Both the position numbers and the translations under genes were made by a program. A model generated the notes under the pieces. It made no database searches. It saw nothing but the letters and a program-made list of their open reading frames with translations, and was not told the origin of the DNA. A stretch of DNA of 5,968 nucleotides, from contig JAGZAC010000116.1 of assembly GCA_018370615.1 (NCBI GenBank), positions 1 through 5,968 on the forward strand, given 5' to 3'. Shown here one piece after another: positions 1-5,968 of the stretch. The stretch comes from Clostridiales bacterium. Its GTDB lineage: Bacteria > Bacillota > Clostridia > Oscillospirales > CAG-272. Each line of letters opens with the position of its first letter. The stretch's first letter is position 1.

Positions 1-1
1 C

Positions 2-85
2 TGCCGGATGGAACATGGAATCAGCGCAGAAGCCTTTGAAAAACTCAAGTATTCCGTCGAAAGGCAGGGCGAAAAAGTCAAGTGA
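2..85 (+). CDS. 3' end of an unidentified gene (partial)
   Basis: Only the last 27 codons and a TGA stop are present; the gene enters from the left edge. The visible C-terminal tail reads CRMEHGISAEAFEKLKYSVE and then a short basic end, hydrophilic and probably helical. I do not recognise the family and assign no function. The frame is chosen because the other two plus frames have no boundary matching the next gene, whereas this one stops exactly where the regulator begins: the TGA overlaps that gene's GTG start (GTGA). This arrangement implies one transcript and probably translational coupling, so the two genes are likely functionally linked. Confidence 0.55.
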   Translation, partial: CRMEHGISAEAFEKLKYSVERQGEKVK

Positions 86-492
86 AAATCATGCTTTTGA
101 TCTTTGAGGATGGAGATGAGGAAGCGTTTCTCAAAGTTCAGGGGCTGGCCCAATCCGCTTCTCGTATAGAGCTGATGGAGTTTAGGTCACAACAGAGTAC
201 CTCTGCTTTGAAAATCAGGGAAAACCAGCGCCGGGTATTCTGCAAAGGGCGGGAGATCCCTCTCACGAAAACCGAGTATGAGATTCTCCTTAACCTTTTT
301 CAGAACATAAACCAAGTGCTGACACAAGACCAGATTTACGAAAAAATCTGGAAGGAGCCAGACTATGGCGAGGCTCGGAAGCTTGTCAGCCATCATGTGC
401 AGTCAATTCGGCGCAAGTTGAATTTAGGAAAAGATTCCAGTATCCGTCTGCGCTGTATCCGTGATGTCGGATACAGCCTTGAAACAAAATAA
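82..492 (+). CDS. Stand-alone OmpR/PhoB-type winged-helix DNA-binding regulator
   Basis: This 136-residue protein has a C-terminal winged-helix effector domain of the OmpR/PhoB type, at about residues 45-135. Visible hallmarks are LTKTEYEILLNLF (61-73), QVLTQDQIYEKIW (78-90), a basic recognition helix LVSHHVQSIRRKL (101-113) and the wing strand with RDVGYSL (127-133). Members of this family bind direct or inverted repeats in promoters. The usual receiver domain of about 120 residues is missing. The first 45 residues (MKIMLLIFEDGDEEAF and onward) are too short for it and lack its phosphorylation-site layout, so activity is probably not controlled by phosphorelay. The GTG at 82 overlaps the upstream stop; the ATG at 91 is an alternative start. 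No strong Shine-Dalgarno precedes either, consistent with coupled translation. The gene points toward the transfer operon, so a role in ICE regulation is plausible but inferred. Confidence 0.85.
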   Translation: MKIMLLIFEDGDEEAFLKVQGLAQSASRIELMEFRSQQSTSALKIRENQRRVFCKGREIPLTKTEYEILLNLFQNINQVLTQDQIYEKIWKEPDYGEARKLVSHHVQSIRRKLNLGKDSSIRLRCIRDVGYSLETK

Positions 493-494
493 AG

Positions 495-528
495 CCAGCA
501 GCCTGTTTTTTGCAGGCTGCTGGTTTTT
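495..528. terminator. Rho-independent terminator, probably bidirectional
   Basis: A perfect 11-bp stem (CCAGCAGCCTG at 495-505 pairs with CAGGCTGCTGG at 513-523) closes a 7-base T-rich loop and is followed by five T (524-528). It starts three bases after the regulator stop. On the minus strand the same stem is followed by an A/T-rich run (complement of 485-493), so it can also end the convergent transfer operon, whose last stop is at 588. It fits the usual design of a shared terminator between tail-to-tail operons. The remainder of the gap, 529-587, contains an AT-rich TATATATAA stretch but no gene I can support. Confidence 0.9.
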
Positions 529-587
529 CCATATATATAACAACCCTCTGCTGCTTCCGTGTGTGACATTTCTTTGATTTGCAGGCG

Positions 588-2339
588 CTATTCCTTTACC
601 TTAAAGAAACCGAGGGCGTCGGTGCGTTCCCCATTTTGCCAGACCTCGAAGTGCAGGTGGTTACCGGTGGAATTTCCGGTGGTGCCGACGTAGCCGATCA
701 CCTCGCCCTGCTTCACTTCCTGCCCAACCGTTACGCAGATGGAGGAACAATGGGCGTACAGGGTATCGAAGGTATCGTTGTGGTTTACCTTGATGTGGTA
801 CCCATACCCGCCGCCCCACGAGTCGATGGCGTTGGCTATGGTGACGGTTCCGTCTGCTGCGGCAAGGATGGGCGTACCTTCCGGCGCGGCGATGTCGGTT
901 CCGCTATGGTAGGCGATCTCCCCGGTAAAAGGATCTTCCCGGTATCCAAACCATGAGGTGATAGTGTAGCTCTGCGGAAGGGGCCACTGGAAAATGCCCG
1001 TCCCTATCCAATCGGCATCGGGGTTCACGATCTGCCCGCCGCCGCTTGTGTAACCGCCCAGCAGTTCCGCCCACAGGCTTTGGTTTTCCGGCTCCGACAT
1101 AAGGGCGAGGTATTCGTTCTGCCGGGAATTGAAGTTGTACTGGCGGGCCATTTCATCCGGGGTTTTGTGCGTGATGGTGATTTCCAGAATGGTTTCCGTC
1201 ACCGTTTCGGTATGGGTGGTTTCGTTCCCATCCTCGTCTACTTCGGTAACTTCTACCTCATGGCTTTCGGTGCGGGTGCTGGAGGATACCGCATTCATCT
1301 CCCACATAATATTTCGCAGTTCATCCACCTGCGCGTCATCCAGCGAAGCGACCTGCGCCCCATCCTCCGCGCCAGTAACCTTGGCGGAAAATACAGCGAG
1401 GACGTCCTCCCAATTGATGGAGAGTTTCCCGTCGTTAGAGGTGGTTTCCATCCGGTCATGGGGGGTGGCGTCCTCTATCTCCTGAATGTGGGCCAGATAT
1501 TCCCCGTTGAGGGTAGACACCGCCTGCGTTACACTGGTACCGGTCCCCGTGGAGTCGGAGCCGAAAAACAGGCCGAAGCAGGAGCCGACGATCAGGGCGA
1601 TTAAACAAATCAACAGGATAATGACCACAGCTACCCAGCCCCCGGCAGCAATCAGGGCTATCAATCCCTTAATTGCGGCGATGGTTGCTTTGATGGCGGC
1701 TGCGGTTGCCTTGACCGCCACCTTTATGCCGGTTACCGCTGCTTTCGCCGCAGCTTTGGCAGCTTGGGCGGCTGCCTTAGCCGCCTTTGCGGTGGCCTGC
1801 GCTGTTTTCTGTGCCGCTTTCGCCGCCTGCTGTGCTGTTTTTGCCGAACGCTGTGCGGTCTTGATCCTCTTGGCGCTCTGCTTTACGCCTTTCACAGACC
1901 GGCTGGCTGTCTTTACCGCCTTTTGCGGCTTTCCTTTGATAGTCTTGGCCACTGTGTTCTTCGTCCGTATTTTTGAAGATGTGTTTTTGACAGCCTTGCC
2001 GCCTGCATCTTTGGCCCCCGACAGGGTGCGGGAAATCTCTCTTTTTTCTTTCACCTTCCGGGCCGTGGCCTGCGCCAGCTTTTTCCCGCCCCGGTAGGTC
2101 AGGTTCGCGCCTTTCTTGGCGGCGGTTTCCATCCCGGACAGCATCTGATCCCCGGCAGTATTGGCAGGGGCGTTAGAGGATTCCCCGCGCTGGCTGGCGA
2201 AGGGCGTTTCCTTGAGTTCCGAGATGGATTTATCCTTGGATTTCAGCCATAAATCCTTCATGGCTGTTTTCGGGGCCTTGGCAGCTTTGTCCAGCAGTTT
2301 AGGTTTGCCGCCCTCCGGCTTCGTTTTAATTTCTTTCAA
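588..2339 (-). CDS. Membrane-anchored M23 peptidase of a conjugation apparatus (CD1108-like)
   Basis: The predicted protein has 583 residues from a TTG start. Residues 1-230 are hydrophilic and very rich in Lys and Ala, with AAKAA-like repeats at about 160-225 and no signal peptide. One membrane helix lies at about 234-259 (GWVAVVIILLICLIALIVGS). A linker with an acidic, Thr-rich part (355-390) follows. The C-terminal M23 (LytM/lysostaphin-type) domain, about 455-575, has the complete zinc-site set: HSGTD (H478, D482), YAH (H530) and HLHFE (H561, H563). It should be a Zn endopeptidase cutting peptidoglycan cross-links outside the cell, opening the wall for the mating channel. This matches the wall hydrolase encoded after VirB4 in Tn1549/CTn-type ICEs. 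The TTG at 2339 is preferred over the ATG at 2345: AGGAGG lies 7 bases before TTG but only 1 before ATG, and the resulting MKEIK N-terminus resembles family members as I recall them. The frame stays open further upstream to 2522, but that part has no suitable start signal. Confidence 0.9.
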   Translation of the reverse strand: MKEIKTKPEGGKPKLLDKAAKAPKTAMKDLWLKSKDKSISELKETPFASQRGESSNAPANTAGDQMLSGMETAAKKGANLTYRGGKKLAQATARKVKEKREISRTLSGAKDAGGKAVKNTSSKIRTKNTVAKTIKGKPQKAVKTASRSVKGVKQSAKRIKTAQRSAKTAQQAAKAAQKTAQATAKAAKAAAQAAKAAAKAAVTGIKVAVKATAAAIKATIAAIKGLIALIAAGGWVAVVIILLICLIALIVGSCFGLFFGSDSTGTGTSVTQAVSTLNGEYLAHIQEIEDATPHDRMETTSNDGKLSINWEDVLAVFSAKVTGAEDGAQVASLDDAQVDELRNIMWEMNAVSSSTRTESHEVEVTEVDEDGNETTHTETVTETILEITITHKTPDEMARQYNFNSRQNEYLALMSEPENQSLWAELLGGYTSGGGQIVNPDADWIGTGIFQWPLPQSYTITSWFGYREDPFTGEIAYHSGTDIAAPEGTPILAAADGTVTIANAIDSWGGGYGYHIKVNHNDTFDTLYAHCSSICVTVGQEVKQGEVIGYVGTTGNSTGNHLHFEVWQNGERTDALGFFKVKE

Positions 2340-2346
2340 TGGCATA

Positions 2347-2352
2347 CCTCCT
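2347..2352 (-). promoter_or_regulatory. Ribosome binding site that decides the peptidase start
   Basis: Read on the minus strand this is a perfect AGGAGG. The next possible starts are an ATG one base later (2345-2343), too close for initiation, and an in-frame TTG seven bases later (2339-2337), at the optimal distance. The site therefore supports TTG initiation and excludes the 61-codon N-terminal extension reaching 2522. Confidence 0.75.
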
Positions 2353-2364
2353 GTAAAAAAGATT

Positions 2365-2388
2365 GCAGAGTGTCCAAGGCGGCCCCCT
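2365..2388 (+). repeat. Direct repeat copy 1 (peptidase side of the AT-rich segment)
   Basis: This 24-base unit consists of GCAGAG, five variable bases, then AAGGCGGCCCCCT. It recurs in the same orientation and with the same internal spacing at 2880-2903, with 21 of 24 bases identical and all three differences in the variable five. Weaker similarity continues leftward: both copies have CCTGT further on (2350-2354 here), but only this copy carries the AGGAGG used by the peptidase gene. The pair brackets the anomalous segment between virB4 and the peptidase. Confidence 0.75.
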
Positions 2389-2879
2389 ATCAGAATAGTA
2401 GTTCGAGCAAATAAGAGTAGTAAAATCTTAAACATCAGCCAAAGTTCTATATAAATGGTGTTTTGGAAGTCTATCCGCCGTTGATTTTTTCGCTGTAATA
2501 TGGCATATTGAAAGTGTATCATCCATACAGCTTGAACGCTGTCGACCCTTTTAGGAATGATTTTATGATTTATAAAGTTGAGCTAAAAATGGGAACACAC
2601 AATCAGAAGATAACGCCCATGGTTAATACCAAATGGGAGGCAACCAAAAAAGCACCATACAAATCTCTATCTGTTCCATATCGATATAAGCTGCAACATC
2701 ATTTAAGTTATGCTTACGGGAGAAAATTCGCAAAAACAATCATGCGGTATGTTTATGACTATCTGCGTCAAGATTGCGATATTTATGCGTGGTGGGAATG
2801 GGGAAAATACACACAGATATTTGCTCAGAACAGCAGGCGCTTTTTCCGCCTCTCTATACGACCTGTGCAAAGAAAATAA
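2389..2879. other. AT-rich segment between direct repeats, probable insertion
   Basis: This stretch separates virB4 from the peptidase gene, which are otherwise expected to be closely spaced as the other operon genes here are. Sampled blocks are 32-37% GC (2401-2460 and 2641-2700) against about 60% inside virB4 (3001-3060). It is bounded by the 24-base direct repeats at 2365-2388 and 2880-2903. I find no convincing terminal inverted repeats, transposase, tRNA, CRISPR or group II intron domain V. It contains one weak plus-strand ORF and a short hairpin (AGGCG/CGCCT, 2835-2851). It could be a small non-autonomous insertion, the remnant of a deleted cargo gene, or an unrecognised RNA or regulatory region. 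Nothing in the sequence decides between these. Confidence 0.55.
2565..2879 (+). CDS. Doubtful small ORF of unknown function, antisense to the transfer operon
   Basis: From ATG 2565 this frame encodes 104 residues rich in Lys, Arg and Tyr, with a YDYLRQDCDIYAWWEWGKY stretch in the second half and no recognisable domain, signal peptide or membrane helix. The frame is open further up to a TTG at 2508, but that start has no Shine-Dalgarno, whereas ATG 2565 has a modest AGGA eight bases upstream. It ends one base before the right-hand direct repeat and so lies wholly inside the AT-rich segment. It faces opposite to the surrounding operon. Other frames across the second half of the segment are also long open, including on the minus strand, so chance openness or decayed coding sequence is a real alternative. 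Confidence 0.22.
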   Translation: MIYKVELKMGTHNQKITPMVNTKWEATKKAPYKSLSVPYRYKLQHHLSYAYGRKFAKTIMRYVYDYLRQDCDIYAWWEWGKYTQIFAQNSRRFFRLSIRPVQRK

Positions 2880-2903
2880 GCAGAGAGCCGAAGGCGGCCC
2901 CCT
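2880..2903 (+). repeat. Direct repeat copy 2 (virB4 side of the AT-rich segment)
   Basis: This is the second copy of the 24-base unit seen at 2365-2388, 515 bases away in the same orientation and ending 23 bases before the virB4 stop codon. The 13-base core AAGGCGGCCCCCT is identical in both. In the weakly similar sequence beyond GCAGAG, the place of the peptidase AGGAGG is taken here by AGGTCG, so this copy has no ribosome binding site. Confidence 0.75.
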
Positions 2904-2926
2904 GCAGGAATTGGCTTTCTCTATGG

Positions 2927-5275
2927 TTACACCCCTCTCAGGGCCTCGTCCGGCTTGGTGGTCATGAGCTGATACAGACGGGTGCTGCGGGGGAAGCTGT
3001 TTTCAAAGGGCACAATATTCCCGGCGCAGCGAATCAGGCCGCAGCCAGCCGCCACATTGGTGATGTACGAGAGCTGGTTTTCGGAAATGTGCAGAAGCCC
3101 CGCCAGTTCGTCCCGGTCGGTGGCGGATTGGTTCAAGAGGATTAAAAATTCCGAGTTTGCCAGCATGAGGCGGGCGGTGTCGGAACGGAGGAGCTCCTCC
3201 ACGTTCTGTGTTAACCCTGTCACCAGCCCGTTGTATTTGCGGATGCGCTTCCACAGCTTGTAGAAAAAGTCGGCGCTGTACTCATAACGGAACAGCAGGT
3301 AAAACTCGTCGGCAAATACCCATGTGGTCTTGCCCTTCTTCCAGTTCTGAATGACACGGTTGAAGATGGCGTCGAGGGTAACCAGCATCCCGATGGGCAT
3401 AAGCTGTTCGCCCAACTCCCGGATGTCATAGGCGATGATCCGGGCCTTGGTATCCACATTGGTGCGCTGGGCAAAGGTATTGAGGCTGCCGGTGATGAAC
3501 AATTCCGACGAAAGCGCCAGCCCTCTGGCTTCCGGCTCCGGCTGTTTTAACAGAGAGTGGTACAGGTCTTTCAGGGTGGGCGGTTCGCCCTCGTAGTTGT
3601 TGGCAACGTATTCCCGGTACACATCGTAGGTGCATCGGTCAAGGATGGATTTCTCCTTGGCGCTCACGTTGCCCGCGCCCACCAGCTGCTCGAACAGGGA
3701 GAGGATGAATTCGGATTTTTCAATCAGCGGGTTGCGCTCGTCTCCATAGGCTTTGTCCATGTCCATGGCGTTTAGATGGGTATCCGAAGAGGCGGATACC
3801 CGGATGACCTCGCCGCCGAGGGCTTCCACCAAAAAGCCGAACTCGGATTCGGGATCTAAAATCAGGATATCGTCGTTGGTGGACAGGGCGATGCTGACGA
3901 TTTCTTCCTTGGCGGAGAAGGATTTGCCGGAGCCGGATACGCCGAGGCGGAAGCTGTTGCCGTTGAGCAGCTTCCTCCGGTCTGCCACAATCATGTTTTT
4001 ACTGACAGCGTTCTGCCCATAGTAGATGCCGCCGTTCTGGAGGATTTCCTGCGCCCGGAAGGGAATCAGCACCGCAGTGCTTTCGGTGGTGAGGGTTCTC
4101 AACGCCTGAATTCTCCGCAGGCCGTAGGGCAAAGCCGTGTCCAGCCCGTCCTTCTGCTGCCAGCGCAGGACGCTCATCTGGCACAGATGCTTTCTTGCCG
4201 TAGTGAGCAGGGTTTCCGTATCGCTGTCCAACTGCTCTTTGGTATCGGCTAAATGCACCAAGGTCACAAGGCCGAACATCATCCTTTGATCCCTGTTTGT
4301 CAAATCGTCCAGCATTTCCTTGGTTTCTTTCCTCTGCTGCTCCATATCGTAGGGCAGGACAGCCGAGAAGTTGTTGGCGGCGTTCTGTTTTCTCTGCCAG
4401 TTCGCCGCATTCGTTTCCACTCCTAAGAGCTTGTTCTGGATTTCCCGCACCGCTTCGTCGGTGGGCACCGTTAAAATATCAATGGAGAGCATGAGGCTGC
4501 GGTCCATGTCGCAGAGCTCGGCAATCATGGAATCCTTGATGTAGCTGGCATAGCCCTGCAGGTAGAGCACGCGGCCCCATCGGTCGTTTAAGCGGAAGTG
4601 GTCCTTCTGGAATTCCATGCTGTCGGGGCAGAGCCAATCCTTGAAGCTGTGCCCCTTTTTCATGTGTTCCTTCAGGTCGAAGGCAAAGGCGGCGGGCTCT
4701 CCACCCTTGAAGAAATCCCGGAAGATCTGCAGGCGGGCGGCTGCGTCCAGTTCCCGGCCTATGGAGGAAAGCTGGGAAAGGTGGGTGATGAGGTCGGTGC
4801 CCACACGGGCAAAATAGGTGCGGGCCTCGTCGATGGTTTTCTTTGCCACCGTGATGGTGATGTACCGGTCCTGCACCACGCTGTTGTTGGTGCCGGTTAC
4901 CTTGGAGAGCAGCATTTCGTTGTACTCTTTCCGGTAATGGTCCAGCCCGTCCTCTTTCATGGGCAGCAGCAGGGATTTCTCGAATTCTGCTTTGTCAATG
5001 CGGCGGTTGTTGATGGTGATCTTGGCGGAAGCGCCGGAGTCCAGCGCGTTCAGCAGTTCCGAATAATCTATAAACATCGCCGTCTTATCTTCTTTGCTGG
5101 CGATGCTGTAATTGATGTCGGTAAAGAAAAAGGTTTTGGAAAACCGGCTCCCTACCTGAAAAATCCCATCCGGCCAGATGCGCTGGATGGGGATAGCGTC
5201 CTGTACGGACTTTGGAATTTTGAATTTTTCTTTTTCTAATTTCGTTGCTTTGAGAAGCGTTTTGATGATAGGCAT
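2927..5275 (-). CDS. virB4: VirB4-family conjugal transfer ATPase (CD1110-like)
   Basis: This is a full-length 782-residue VirB4/TraC-type ATPase, the cytoplasmic motor of the conjugative type IV secretion system that drives channel assembly and substrate transfer. The Walker A motif GVSGSGKS lies at 445-452, a DPESEFG motif typical of the family at 474-480, Walker B WVFADEF at 652-658 and the later GLTQN motif at 687-691. The N-terminal 400 residues form the VirB4 N-domain with no membrane helix. The length equals that usual for ICE homologues and no catalytic residue is missing, so it should be functional. ATG 5275 is used; its Shine-Dalgarno, AAAGGAAGG, abuts the start codon, an unusually short distance. 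The gene begins 29 bases after the prgI-like stop, consistent with one operon. Downstream, the order is interrupted by the AT-rich segment before the peptidase gene. Confidence 0.95.
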   Translation of the reverse strand: MPIIKTLLKATKLEKEKFKIPKSVQDAIPIQRIWPDGIFQVGSRFSKTFFFTDINYSIASKEDKTAMFIDYSELLNALDSGASAKITINNRRIDKAEFEKSLLLPMKEDGLDHYRKEYNEMLLSKVTGTNNSVVQDRYITITVAKKTIDEARTYFARVGTDLITHLSQLSSIGRELDAAARLQIFRDFFKGGEPAAFAFDLKEHMKKGHSFKDWLCPDSMEFQKDHFRLNDRWGRVLYLQGYASYIKDSMIAELCDMDRSLMLSIDILTVPTDEAVREIQNKLLGVETNAANWQRKQNAANNFSAVLPYDMEQQRKETKEMLDDLTNRDQRMMFGLVTLVHLADTKEQLDSDTETLLTTARKHLCQMSVLRWQQKDGLDTALPYGLRRIQALRTLTTESTAVLIPFRAQEILQNGGIYYGQNAVSKNMIVADRRKLLNGNSFRLGVSGSGKSFSAKEEIVSIALSTNDDILILDPESEFGFLVEALGGEVIRVSASSDTHLNAMDMDKAYGDERNPLIEKSEFILSLFEQLVGAGNVSAKEKSILDRCTYDVYREYVANNYEGEPPTLKDLYHSLLKQPEPEARGLALSSELFITGSLNTFAQRTNVDTKARIIAYDIRELGEQLMPIGMLVTLDAIFNRVIQNWKKGKTTWVFADEFYLLFRYEYSADFFYKLWKRIRKYNGLVTGLTQNVEELLRSDTARLMLANSEFLILLNQSATDRDELAGLLHISENQLSYITNVAAGCGLIRCAGNIVPFENSFPRSTRLYQLMTTKPDEALRGV

Positions 5276-5304
5276 CCTTCCTTTCAGTGCGAAAAATGAA
5301 AAGG

Positions 5305-5703
5305 TTACTGTTCTTTCCCAGCCGGTGGCTGGGGCTTGCGGGTTTTCCGTTTGCGGGGAGGCTTTTCCCCCTCCGCGATGGCGTCCTTCATGGCGTCATA
5401 GTAAAGGCTGTCGGATTTAAACACCAGCTTCTTCGGGTACAAAAATTCCGACTTGAACCACGCCCAAGCCAGCTTTTCCGCTGTCATCCCGTGGTATTTG
5501 AAAAAGCCGCAGGCCGCAAAGGGCGCGGCTCCGAGGATGCACATCCAGCCCACTTCCTCGCTGCCGACCAACGGGCGCAGGCCGAAATAGATGCCGACTG
5601 CCACGCCTACGGCCAGCAGGGAACAGATAAACTGCCGGGTGGAGAGGCCGAAAAAAATAGATTCTTGATAGTCCCGGATTTCTTTTGGTACTTTTACTTC
5701 TAT
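5305..5703 (-). CDS. PrgI-family conjugation membrane protein, apparent ATA start
   Basis: The protein has 132 residues and is read as starting EVKVPKEIRDYQESIFFGLS after the initiator, a typical PrgI-family N-terminus. Two membrane helices follow at about 25-42 (FICSLLAVGVAVGIYFGL) and 52-69 (VGWMCILGAAPFAACGFF), then a hydrophilic part and a very basic Lys/Arg/Pro tail (114-130). PrgI proteins are small inner-membrane parts of Gram-positive conjugation channels, encoded just before VirB4, as here. The start is odd: an in-frame TGA at 5710-5712 limits the N-terminus, and between it and the conserved sequence the only codons are AGC, GAT and ATA. ATA 5703 lies 9 bases after AAGGAG. The next conventional start in frame, GTG 5604, would remove the first 33 residues and cut into helix 1. 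The ATA may be a true rare start or a mutated ATG. Confidence 0.85.
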   Translation of the reverse strand: MEVKVPKEIRDYQESIFFGLSTRQFICSLLAVGVAVGIYFGLRPLVGSEEVGWMCILGAAPFAACGFFKYHGMTAEKLAWAWFKSEFLYPKKLVFKSDSLYYDAMKDAIAEGEKPPRKRKTRKPQPPAGKEQ

Positions 5704-5712
5704 ATCGCTTCA

Positions 5713-5718
5713 CTCCTT
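5713..5718 (-). promoter_or_regulatory. Ribosome binding site of the PrgI-like gene
   Basis: The minus strand reads AAGGAG here, between the TrbL-like stop (5725) and the PrgI-like coding region. It lies 9 bases before the ATA at 5703-5701. A GTG overlaps its 3' end (5713-5711) but opens a different frame that does not encode PrgI. The site shows that initiation is expected at about 5703 and not at the internal GTG 5604. Confidence 0.65.
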
Positions 5719-5724
5719 TTGGGC

Positions 5725-5968
5725 CTACAGCCCCAATAATTCTTTGACGATCCTGTCGCTCATTCGTACAGCGCCTACCAAAACCAAAAGGTTGAAGATG
5801 AGCTCGCCCACGTAGCTCCATACGGCGGTAACTGCCGAAACGTTGGGATCAACCGCAGGCGGGCTGGACGCCATAACCGAGAAGATGATACAGGCCAGCG
5901 CAATGATGGCCCCTTCGAGGCACACTCCCGCATAGGAACGCAGGAAGTTCTTGCCCACATTGCTGGTT
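5725..5968 (-). CDS. 3' end of a TrbL/VirB6-like conjugation membrane protein (partial, CD1112-like)
   Basis: The last 80 or so residues are visible and the frame is open to the right edge, so the true start lies outside the window. The visible part has two hydrophobic helices, GAIIALACIIFSVMA and, after an extracytoplasmic-looking loop, VWSYVGELIFNLLVLVGAV, then a short tail ending SDRIVKELLGL. Hydrophobic helices near the C-terminus, and the position directly before PrgI and VirB4, match the polytopic VirB6/TrbL-like channel component of Tn1549/CTn-type ICEs. It would sit in the inner membrane as part of the conjugation pore. The apparent internal starts near 5958-5960 are not the gene start. 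Its stop lies 21 bases before the PrgI-like start, so the genes are co-transcribed. Family assignment rests mostly on context and on this C-terminal fragment. Confidence 0.8.
   Translation of the reverse strand, partial: TSNVGKNFLRSYAGVCLEGAIIALACIIFSVMASSPPAVDPNVSAVTAVWSYVGELIFNLLVLVGAVRMSDRIVKELLGL

Noticed and set aside
1486..2097. 203-codon plus-strand frame, Ala/Phe-rich and apparently hydrophobic
   Set aside because: It is the antisense shadow of the Lys/Ala-rich part of the peptidase gene; the biased codons of that region avoid stops on the other strand.
2346..2522. N-terminal extension of the peptidase reading frame, with a hydrophobic stretch (FKILLLLFA)
   Set aside because: It has no Shine-Dalgarno at its ATG, lies in the AT-rich segment and precedes a perfect AGGAGG/TTG start. 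The openness is most likely chance.
2835..2851. Hairpin AGGCG/CGCCT with a CTTTTTC loop as a terminator
   Set aside because: The stem is only 5 bp and there is no T tract after it on either strand.
2389..2890. Possible group II intron or insertion sequence in the gap
   Set aside because: I saw no GUGYG-type 5' end, no domain V-like hairpin, no reverse transcriptase or transposase fragment, and no matching terminal inverted repeats.
4598..5239. 213-codon plus-strand frame
   Set aside because: It is entirely antisense to the well-supported virB4 N-terminal region, has no domain and is a codon-bias shadow.
5417..5821. 134-codon minus-strand frame across the TrbL-like/PrgI-like junction
   Set aside because: It overlaps both genes in another frame, and its Arg/Gly/Pro-rich translation has no family character, while the frames chosen give clear membrane proteins.

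Overview
The window looks like part of an integrative and conjugative element (ICE) of the Tn1549 / Clostridioides difficile CTn type, from a moderately GC-rich Bacillota host, most likely a gut Clostridia lineage. The reasons are the gene set and order on the minus strand: a TrbL/VirB6-like membrane protein, a PrgI-family protein, a VirB4-family ATPase and a membrane-anchored M23 peptidase. This is the core of a Gram-positive type IV secretion (conjugation) apparatus. Sampled 60-base blocks inside virB4 are about 60% GC. No species can be named from the sequence alone.

Layout. At the left edge, on the plus strand, lie the last 27 codons of an unidentified gene. Its stop overlaps the GTG start of a 136-residue OmpR/PhoB-type winged-helix regulator that has no receiver domain. 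A strong stem-loop with A/T-rich flanks on both sides follows and separates this pair from the convergent transfer operon. The rest of the window is the minus-strand transfer operon, transcribed from right to left: trbL/virB6-like (3' end only, entering from the right edge), prgI-like, virB4-like, then the M23 peptidase. The first three genes are tightly spaced (gaps of about 20-30 bases). The gap between virB4 and the peptidase is about 590 bases and is clearly AT-richer than its flanks (32-37% GC in sampled blocks). An imperfect 24-base direct repeat bounds it, so it looks like an inserted segment. It holds one weak plus-strand ORF of unknown nature.

How the genes fit together. The TrbL/VirB6-like and PrgI-like proteins would form the inner-membrane part of the channel. 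VirB4 would power assembly and substrate movement. The M23 protein, with a cytoplasmic Lys/Ala-rich tail, one membrane helix and an external endopeptidase domain, would open the cell wall locally for the mating channel. The small regulator is a plausible DNA-binding controller of ICE genes, but its target cannot be read from the window.

Two start-codon calls matter. The PrgI-like gene has a good Shine-Dalgarno but its only credible start in frame is ATA. The peptidase most likely starts at a TTG seven bases after AGGAGG, not at the ATG one base after it. The best candidate for something undescribed is the repeat-flanked AT-rich segment at about 2389-2879. I see no clear evidence for a wholly new system.
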